Assembly: GCA_963575745.1 (NCBI GenBank)
Contig: CAUYUJ010003014.1
Coordinates: forward strand, 211,753-275,752
Direction of reading: 5' to 3'
DNA: 64,000 nucleotides
Origin: Prorocentrum cordatum
Taxonomy: Eukaryota; Sar; Dinophyceae; Prorocentrales; Prorocentraceae
Shown here: one piece after another, positions 58,510 through 64,000 of the stretch
How positions within the stretch are numbered: the first letter of the stretch is position 1
How the letters are laid out: the number at the start of each line of letters is the position of its first letter
Notes under the pieces: model-generated
The model's database searches: none
What the model saw: only the letters and a program-made list of their open reading frames with translations
Told to the model about the DNA's origin: nothing
Translations under genes and position numbers: made by a program

Positions 58510-59250
58510 CGGCTCCCGCGCCGCCCAAGCCCCCGCGTGCGCTGCTCAAGGAGGCTACGGTAGATTGCTCGCGCATGAAGGAGGCACTGGAGAGGGCTGC
58601 CAAGTCGCTGGAGCAAGCTCGCCTCCAGCTCGAGATGGCCCAGTCCAAGTTCGACGGTGCCGCCGACGCGGTCATGGCAGCCGAACTGCATCGCTTGGAG
58701 GTGCAGGAGGTTGCGAACCCACCCGAGACGGCCAAGCAGTCCTTGTTCGAGGTGGACCCCGAGCTCTTCGAGAGCCTCGACGAGCTCGAGGAGAGCGACA
58801 AGCAGGCGCTCGAGTAGTTCCAGAAGCAGCCAGGTCGTCACGCAGCTGGCGGAGGCCAAGCAGAAGGAGTTCCAGGCTCTGCTGGAGCGCGCGCGGTCGG
58901 CGCACCAGGCGGCGGCCAAGCGGCGCAAGCGCGGCCCCGACGGCGAGGCCGTCGAAGGCGGAGCGGGCGGCGCGGCTGCGGCCTTTGGTGCCTCCGCGGC
59001 GCCCGGCGCCGCCGCTGCCGCCGCTGGGCCCAGCAAGTCGAAGATCTTTGTGCAGGAGAGCGACCAGAAGGCCATGCTCGAGCGCATCAAGGCCAGCGCT
59101 CAGGCGCTGGCGCGCGAGGCCGCTGCTTGCAAGGCCGCTGGTGCTGGCAAAGGCGGCCATGCGGGCTCTGGCAAGGGCCTCGCTGCTGCTGGCGCTGGCA
59201 CAGGCCGCGTTTGGCACGGCGGCGCGCCCCCCCTGCAGGGGCGAGTCTGC
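58510..59250 (+). pseudogene. LINE unit 2 coiled-coil region
   Basis: R-A-L-L-K-E-A-T-V-D-C-S-R-M-K-E-A-L-E-R, then M-A-Q-S-K-F-D-G-A-A-D and L-D-E-L-E-E-S-D-K-Q-A-L-E before TAG 58,815. It continues in the next frame with Q-K-E-F-Q-A-L-L-E-R-A-R to S-D-Q-K-A-M-L-E-R-I-K-A-S-A-Q. More complete than unit 1. Confidence 0.65.
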
Positions 59251-59264
59251 AGGAGCACCACTTC

Positions 59265-59875
59265 ATGAGTCCGAGGGCGACTCGTCTGTGGACATTTTCT
59301 TCGGCAACATTACGGAGTGGGGCCCGCAGGCTGCGCTTTTCTTGGCCCGGGAGCAGGAGCGCAGCATCGCGGCCCTAGTTGAGACGCACAAGGGAGAGAT
59401 TGGCATGCCAGATATATGTCAGTCGATTGACAAGGACGGCTGGCGTCTGGCCCACACGGCCGTTCGCCCTTCGGGCAAGTCGGAGAGTGGCCCGTCGGGC
59501 GGCGAATGGATCCTCGCGGAGAAGCATGTGGCAACGTCGAGCTTTGAGAGTGCTCGGCGGTCTGCGCGTTCTGCTGGGCGGCTGGACCCCTGCCGTGGCA
59601 TCGCGCCGACGGTGATCTGCGCTGAGGGCGGCAACTTGGTCCTGATTGCCGCCTGCCTCCAGCCAGGCCTCGGCGTGAGGGGCTGGAACAGCGACGTCTT
59701 GGTTGCTTGGGGGGCTTTCACGCGGGCGCCTGCAGATCCGCGGCTGGCCATGGCGGACTGGGACATCGAGCCCGCAGCCTTTTTGCGACACAGGGTGGCC
59801 CGAAAAGCTCGGTTCCGTTGTCGTGGCGCCCAGCTGCCGTGCGACGTGCGACTAGGGGCCTGGCCGTATGCATGA
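59265..59875 (+). pseudogene. LINE unit 2 endonuclease-like domain
   Basis: S-E-G-D-S-S-V-D-I-F-F-G-N-I-T, A-A-L-V-E-T-H-K-G-E, G-G-E-W-I-L-A, G-G-N-L-V-L-I-A-A, then M-A-D-W-D-I-E-P (the G-D-W-N-x-E-P strand of EEP nucleases, Asn replaced by Asp). Longer than the unit 1 copy. Stop at 59,873. Confidence 0.65.
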
Positions 59876-60499
59876 TTATGGTCTTGCGAGCATTGGATGC
59901 CCAGAGTTAGAGTTCAAGCCTGAATGTCGTGTCCCATGGAAGACGCATTGTGGAGTTATCGTAGCGTTGAAGGCGGCTCGCGCTCAACGATGGAATCAGC
60001 GCCTCGCGGTGCCCAAGCCTCCTCCTGCGCGTGAGCGGCCTGTTGCGGCGGCAGATCCTGAGAGCAAGCGGCCCAGGAATCGTGCGGGGCAGAGGCAGCG
60101 GCGCTTGCAGGCGCTGCCAATCGAACTGCAGGGGGGCTCGGATGAGCTGGAGCCACCAGCTTTGCCGCCTGCGCCGTCTGTGTCTTTCGCCATCCCTGAG
60201 GACGCGTGGTTTGAAGCTCAGGCCCAGGTTTTGTGGGAAGGCGCCCCGCAGGCAGATGATGGCCAGCCGCGCAGGGATCTCGCGGGGAGGTTGCAGCATG
60301 TGATCGGCAACGACACTCTGCATGTGAATGACAACCTACGCAGCGCGCGCCCAGTTGGATGAGTCGCACGGCGCTTGGATCTCTACGCTGGAGCGCGCGA
60401 CCTTGATTCGCGAGCAGGGGGGGGGGGGGGGCAGCGCCTGGAGGCAGTTCTCTGGTCGAGCTCGCGGCCCAGGGTGCTACTGGGCCAAGGCCACTTCTT

Positions 60500-61900
60500 C
60501 TCCAGGGCGCGCGCATATGAAGAACGAGCAAGCTGAATGGTGGGGCGTAGTCAGTACACTACTGTTACGGCATGCGGCCCTGCGCGCGAGTGGGGCTCAC
60601 CACGACCAGGCTGCTTATTGTGCGCGCGAGGTTCAGACCAGGAATGGGTCGTTACCTGCTGATAGGACGGTGGAGTAGTTCGGCGCGAAGTCCACAGCAG
60701 AGGAGATCGAGCTGTGGAAAGCGATGGCTGCTGATTTGGATCGGGCTCCAGTGGGCCATCCCCCCTCCCTGGTGGACGCTGCGCGGAAGTGGGCGGGCTT
60801 GTCGTCGTCGCGGGCTTTGCTTGCTTCGCGTGCCTCCGTCGTGAAGTGGGTGAAGGAGCCCTGGTCACCCTTCCCCCCCCCTTTCACCGCCCTGGACGTC
60901 GACGCAGCGTTGCCAGTGCTGTCCGCGAAGAAGGCGACGGGGGTGGATGCGCTCAATCCCATGGATATTCAACGCCAGCCGCTAGTGGCGAGGCAGAGCA
61001 GGCTGGCGCCTGGCCGTCGCCCCTCAGCTCGGTGCTCGGCGCTGCGATTCCCAAGGAAGCTGGAGGCAACAGAGTCTTGGGGGTGGTCCCGACGCCGCGC
61101 AACATTTGGTCCAAGGTGCGTGCGAAGTGCTCATGCGAATCGTCTGCCGTCCCATCTGCTTTCTGGGGCGCTGCCACTGCTGGGTCGCCAGCGCTACGCG
61201 CTGCACTGTTCAGAGCTGTGATGGATGAAGGCGCCAGCGCCCTCTCCTTCGAGCACGCGACTCTGTTCTTGGATCTCACCAAGTTGTATGACTCGGTGTC
61301 TTTTGTGTTGTTCTTGCAGGCTCGCTTGAATATCCGTTTTCCTGCGATCATCATGTTAGGAAGTTGGACTCTATTCTTCGCCCAGGCTCCTGAAGAAAAG
61401 GCCAGATTATTTCGCATGCCTTGGTTGTCTCACGCTGCGTGGTAGCTTTGTCTGGACATGGAGTCACACTTGCAAAAGTTATGCTTCGTCAGTTATTGGG
61501 TGAGGTCCATCGCGCTTGTCCTCCGATTGGTCTGTAGAGTTAGATTGATGATCTCGTCGGTCGCGCAGAGGGCAAGAAGCATCAAGTGGTTGATACTTCG
61601 GGCGCCGCTGCCGATGCCATGGCCGCTGGGCTCAAGAAGCTCCAGCTGAAGATCTCTGCCCAAACGATGTTGGTTGCCACTTCTGACGAGATATGGTATG
61701 GAGTTACAGAGACGTCTGGTTCGCACAGGTATTCCTGTGCAGTTCGCGCGCTCCACCGTCGACTTGGGCTCTGACGCGGCTGCGGGGCGACGGAGGATTG
61801 CGCCGAGAATGATGAAGCGTCGCGCGCCGGCCCGACGGAAGCAACGCACGGTCGTGCGATTGCGGCAGCGTCCCCAGACCAGGTTCATCACCAAGAAGCT
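60500..61900 (+). pseudogene. LINE unit 2 reverse transcriptase remnant
   Basis: K-K-A-T-G-V-D-A-L-N-P-M-D-I (about 60,930), F-W-G-A-A-T-A-G, F-L-D-L-T-K-L-Y-D-S-V-S (61,267) and a stop at 61,443. The thumb region, to T-R-F-I-T-K-K-L, follows at 61,586-61,904 in other frames. Preceded by a 14-base G run at 60,418-60,431 that disrupts frame. Decayed. Confidence 0.7.
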
Positions 61901-62136
61901 CTAATGCACTGGCGCGCTACCTGCAGCTGTTTTCGGCCCCTCCTTCTGCACTGTTGGTTTGGAGGCGTGATGCTGCAGCTCGTGTTGCTGGTGCCAAACG
62001 TGGCAGGTGTCTGAGCTCTGTCTTGTAAGCTGCGTTTGGAGCCTCCGGTCCTGGCAGTGACTTGAGGAAGCAAAAGGTAAAGGAGTGGATCGCTTCGTAG
62101 TTCCCTCAGCCGGCGCTCCGCCCTCGCATTCGCCAG

Positions 62137-62829
62137 ATGTGGCCGATCACTCTTGCCAAGTTGCGCCGAGGAGCTGCTGAGCGGCAGATCGTGAAGTGGA
62201 AGGACGTTCGCGGCCCCACCGCCGCGGTGCAGGCCACTCTCCTGCAGATTGGTTGGGATCCACAGAGTCCTGATGCATGGTCACGACCTTTACCTGACGG
62301 CACGATTGACGATTGTTTCTGTTTCCCAGCTTGCGGGCAGTTTGCTGCCGCTGTAGCTCCGCACTTTGAAGATGTGCTTGGACCGTTCATAGATGATTGT
62401 ATGCAGCTGCAGTGGAAGGAGGCGGCCCACCACGAGGCTGGCGAGGGCTTGGCAGCAGGCGTTGACATGTAGACGGTGCAGACTGAGCTGAAACGCCCCC
62501 CTGCCCAGTCCAAGTTCGACGAGTGGGCCGCCGACATTGCCGTCATCTCTGGGGGCCAGTGGACTCGTGAGCGGCAGATCGCCGCAGGATACGCCTGCTC
62601 GCCGCTGTGCCCCCGATGTAAAGAGCAGACTGACACGTTAGCGCGCCGCGTTTGGTTATGCCCAGCCACAGGGGCGCCCCTTCGAAGGGCCTCGCGGTGC
62701 CCAGGTTTGTCGAGACTTCGGAGACGGCTCAGGATGTCCTCCTTGGGGAAGGTTGAATTTCGGACTTTTGTTCGGAGCCTGGAGGCCCCCCCAACTTTCA
62801 TCTTCGGAGATGGATCTGGAGGAGTATAG
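62137..62829 (+). pseudogene. LINE RT C-terminal and zinc-finger-like segment (single copy)
   Basis: W-K-D-V-R-G-P-T-A-A-V-Q-A-T-L-L-Q-I-G-W, interrupted by TAG at 62,470. Then G-G-Q-W-T-R-E-R-Q-I-A-A-G-Y, a C-P-R-C-K-E-Q-T-D-T-L pattern and V-W-L-C-P. It ends in F-G-D-G-S-G-G, the first RNase H strand, before TAG at 62,827. Confidence 0.65.
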
Positions 62830-63160
62830 TTCGGATCCCAGACGTAGGCGATGCGGCTCGGCGGCAGCACTGATGCGCCAGGACCCCTTCTCGCCGAACC
62901 TCTGGGTGCCTCAGTGCGGGGCAGGGCAGGTTCTGTCGGGCCGTCGCCGGACCGCCCCCAGAGCTGAGCTTCAGGCGTTCTTGCAACATTACCGGCTGCA
63001 AGAGTTTTGTTTCGGATTGGCACGGTGGCCGCGTTTCCTCTCCCCGGGGCCCGAACGGGGACTTCTGGGTCCGGGCGGCTCGTGCGCAACGCAACCGCGG
63101 CCCTGGAGGTGTTTCGATTTGGTGGGCCCCCTTCCCACGCGGAAGACAAGTTGCAGCCGG
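62795..63160 (+). pseudogene. LINE RNase H remnant
   Basis: F-G-D-G-S-G-G with catalytic Asp, then after a frame change D-P-R-R-R-R and T-A-P-R-A-E-L-Q-A-F (catalytic Glu). The remaining strands are scrambled across frames. Confidence 0.6.
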
Positions 63161-63198
63161 TCGCGGCGCTGTTTGAAATGTTTATGTGCCAGGGCAAC

Positions 63199-63760
63199 GC
63201 CGGCGCCGACGTCTACGCGGGGGCGGTGGCCCAGTGGGCCTGGGAGCTGCGCGTTGCCCCCCCCCCCCCCCCCCCTCGGACTGACCTGTGGGATGCGACG
63301 GCGGCGCTGTTGAGGAAAATGGCTAGGAGGGCGATGCTGCCGGCGCTCGAGGTTGAACCTTGGGAAGGCGTCAGAGCCCCGCCTGTCCCCAAAGCCCGCG
63401 AGCCCACGAAATTCGACCAGGCGATCCGCCAGTGTGCGCGCAAGTATCGCCCGTTCGCTGGTCGCTGGCGCTGCGAGGCTTGTAAAGTCATTGTCCCGAA
63501 GAGCCAAGTCATCAGTCGCCTCGGCCCAGCGTCGCGTTTCGTTCCCGCCGCCGTTGTCGGCGTCTGCTATCGCGCTGGGTCTGATGCCTGAATTTGGAGA
63601 GGGTTTTGAGGCGATCTCGGGAGATGTGTGGCGTGGCGCCGTGGAGCTTGGCCCCAGCCACCGCCTCGCCAGAATGAGGAAATTCGGCTTGACATTTTGT
63701 CGGAGGTGTGGTTTCACTGCCACGACAGACGGTCGCTGGCTTCAGAATGTGCGCGCCCCC
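63199..63760 (+). pseudogene. LINE C-terminal region with zinc-like motifs
   Basis: A-D-V-Y-A-G-A-V-A-Q-W-A-W-E-L, then a C run of 18 bases (63,259-63,276) that acts as a frame breaker, R-W-R-C-E-A-C-K and, further on, F-C-R-R-C-G-F-T-A. These Cys pairs are typical of the tail of such elements. No intact stop or poly-A tail is identifiable. Confidence 0.5.
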
Positions 63761-64000
63761 CCCCCCCCCACCAACAGGGGGGGCGAGCATCTCGGGCGAA
63801 TTCGGAAGGGTGCTTTTCCGCTCTATCGGGGCCCACCCGTGGCCTTGCGAGAGGCGGCGGCTCAGGGCGCTGTCGTGGGGGCCCTCCCGCCACCCCCGCG
63901 CGGAGCTGCCGAGGTTTGGAGCGGCGCCCCTTTGCGGGGGGACTCTGTGATTGATGAGTATATGGTTTGCTCCTCCAGCCGCCCCGCTGAAGAGCTTGCC

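Larger units (their letters stand above)
58504..62096 (+). repeat. LINE tandem unit 2
   Basis: Second copy of the coiled-coil, endonuclease and RT block, clearly homologous along its length with unit 1 at an offset of about 3.7 kb early and 3.6 kb late. After K-V-K-E-W-I-A at 62,096 it continues into the single-copy 3' part instead of a third unit, as expected of unequal exchange. Confidence 0.85.
54500..63960 (+). mobile_element. Decayed non-LTR (LINE-like) retrotransposon with internal tandem duplication
   Basis: Order of recognisable parts: coiled-coil Ala/Glu-rich region, EEP-type endonuclease-like domain, RT, then (once only) RT C-terminus, a zinc-finger-like R-x-x-A-G-Y...C-P-R-C...W-x-C-P segment and RNase H. 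This is typical of dinoflagellate LINE-like elements. The first three parts occur twice in direct repeat (54,824-58,503 and 58,504-62,096). Many stops and frame changes make it a relic. The 3' end may lie beyond the window. Confidence 0.8.

Overview
The window is nuclear DNA of a dinoflagellate, most likely a core (thecate-type) species; the genus cannot be fixed from the sequence. The evidence is: high GC; genes split by long repeat-filled introns; introns whose best-fitting ends are GC-AG and GA-AG as well as GT-AG; a copy of the dinoflagellate spliced-leader sequence (ending TTTTGGCTCAAG) inside a retrotransposon LTR; Ty1/copia and non-LTR elements of the kind common in these genomes; and abundant micro- and minisatellites.

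Left flank (1-10,507). Two exons of one BCCT-family (betaine/carnitine/choline/DMSP-type) transporter gene on the plus strand lie at about 4,371-5,020 and 8,450-9,338. They are separated by about 3.4 kb of intron made of imperfect CTTGGGGGCC-type repeats. The 5' exons lie upstream of, or are lost in, repeat-rich DNA. The transporter is followed by a roughly 75-bp-unit minisatellite.

Centre (10,508-51,808). One Ty1/copia LTR retrotransposon has inserted in that minisatellite. Its LTRs are 146 bp, begin TG and end CA, and differ at one base; the target duplication is CTAT. It carries a Met-tRNA-like primer binding site, gag with a zinc knuckle, protease, a cytosine-methyltransferase-like domain, integrase, and RT/RNase H. 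Without its insertions it would be about 10 kb. It is broken by two giant DNA elements, of 17.3 kb (12,283-29,564, inside gag) and 13.9 kb (34,596-48,466, between integrase and RT). In both cases, removing the insert rejoins the host reading frame.

The two inserts are the main discovery. They lie in opposite orientations but carry the same four genes in the same order: accessory protein A (motif L-R-H-V...P-x-W...G-L/I-P), accessory protein B, a DDE transposase resembling the CACTA/KDZ group (with a CxCxC zinc motif), and a DNA-methyltransferase-type protein. The fourth gene is a recognisable C5 cytosine methyltransferase in insert 2 and a divergent ELFAG/SPQC/EQP protein in insert 1. The transposase paralogues (about 702 and 699 residues) can be reconstructed exon by exon, and none of their four introns is shared. 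Some introns in this gene set are inverted repeats from end to end or contain terminal inverted repeats, which suggests recent intron gain from small mobile elements. Other introns are filled with (ATC)n, (CT)n, (GTT)n or (CTC)n arrays.

Right flank (51,809-64,000). The interrupted minisatellite resumes to about 52,360, followed by G-rich repeat DNA. Then comes a decayed non-LTR (LINE-like) retrotransposon, 54.5 kb to the window end, whose coiled-coil, endonuclease and RT portion is tandemly duplicated (about 3.6-3.7 kb per unit). The RT C-terminal, RNase H and zinc-finger 3' part is present once.

No tRNA, rRNA or CRISPR was found. Splice sites were assigned by aligning the paralogous genes by eye; no search or alignment program was run.
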